The position numbers were made by a program, and so were the translations under genes. Positions 5,441-5,703 of a stretch of 5,703 nt of DNA are shown piece by piece; position 1 is the first letter of the stretch, and the number at the start of each line of letters is the position of its first letter. Source of the DNA: an uncultured Collinsella sp. (lineage in GTDB: Bacteria > Actinomycetota > Coriobacteriia > Coriobacteriales > Coriobacteriaceae); the NCBI GenBank assembly GCA_900554495.1, contig USHR01000116.1:1-5703 (forward strand), in the 5' to 3' direction. The notes below the pieces were generated by a model. It ran no database searches, was not told the DNA's origin, and worked only from the letters and a program-made list of their open reading frames with translations.

Positions 5441-5703
5441 ATGGCACAGAGCACCTCTTCTACCGGCAATCAGCCGCTGATCGAGCTCAGGCACGTCGAT
5501 AAGCACTATGGAGACCTGCACGTCCTCAACGACATCAATCTGTCGGTCGACCGCGGCGAGGTCGTCGTGGTGATTGGCCCCTCGGGCTCGGGCAAGTCGA
5601 CCATGTGCCGCACCATCAACCGCCTGGAAACCATCGACTCGGGCGAGATCCTCATCGAGGGTGAGCCCCTGCCGCAGGAAGGCAAGGATCTTGCCCGCAT
5701 GCG
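5441..5703 (+). CDS. gluA: Amino-acid ABC transporter ATP-binding protein (GluA-like), 5' part only
   Basis: The frame opens at ATG 5441, preceded by AAGGAG at 5426-5431, and runs open for 87 codons to the right edge. It starts 36 nt after gluD and is the ATPase that drives import. A-loop aromatic Y23 lies in KHYGDLHVLNDI, and the Walker A motif GPSGSGKST spans residues 46-54 with K52 and S53. The following MCRTINRLETIDSGEILIEG (55-74) and LPQEGKDLARMR (from 77) closely resemble my recollection of GluA from Corynebacterium glutamicum, including the EEGK-like segment. This is the main support for glutamate as substrate. An extra N-terminal stretch of about 10 polar residues (AQSTSSTGNQ) precedes the domain. 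The Q-loop, signature motif, Walker B and switch His lie beyond the window, so integrity cannot be judged. Confidence 0.92.
   Translation, partial: MAQSTSSTGNQPLIELRHVDKHYGDLHVLNDINLSVDRGEVVVVIGPSGSGKSTMCRTINRLETIDSGEILIEGEPLPQEGKDLARM

Overview
The window looks like a chromosomal segment of a high-GC, Gram-positive actinomycete, most likely a gut Coriobacteriia member close to Collinsella. This rests on GC-rich third codon positions, purine-rich Shine-Dalgarno sites, a lipoprotein solute-binding protein, and glutamate-uptake genes resembling GluABCD of actinobacteria. The genus is an inference from style; no marker gene is present.

Layout. A minus-strand gene for an HD-domain phosphohydrolase runs off the left edge (1-314). 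It is divergently arranged with a plus-strand gene for a DXS-family thiamine-diphosphate enzyme (543-2324). The 228-bp gap between them holds two perfect-core palindromes and no promoter I trust. The DXS-like gene ends in a strong intrinsic terminator. A 456-bp intergenic region follows. It carries three regularly spaced 59-nt imperfect palindromes, then a pair of GGTAGGTA direct repeats two helical turns apart, then a good sigma70-type promoter.

That promoter starts a polar amino-acid ABC importer operon in the order binding lipoprotein (gluB, 2781-3776), permease (gluC, 3915-4574), permease (gluD, 4571-5404), ATPase (gluA, 5441 to beyond the right edge). GluB would capture the amino acid, probably glutamate, at the outer face of the membrane. 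GluC and GluD would form the channel and GluA would power it. A terminator-like hairpin between gluB and gluC probably lets gluB be made in excess. gluC and gluD overlap by 4 nt.

Two things deserve attention. The DXS-like protein keeps the thiamine-diphosphate site and the catalytic Glu, but at the positions matching E. coli R420, D427 and R478 it has Gly, Thr and Gly. It may therefore use a different acceptor from glyceraldehyde 3-phosphate. The 59-nt palindrome array has a near-constant 80-81 nt period and an invariant 10-nt core in all six arms, and I cannot assign it to a named element.
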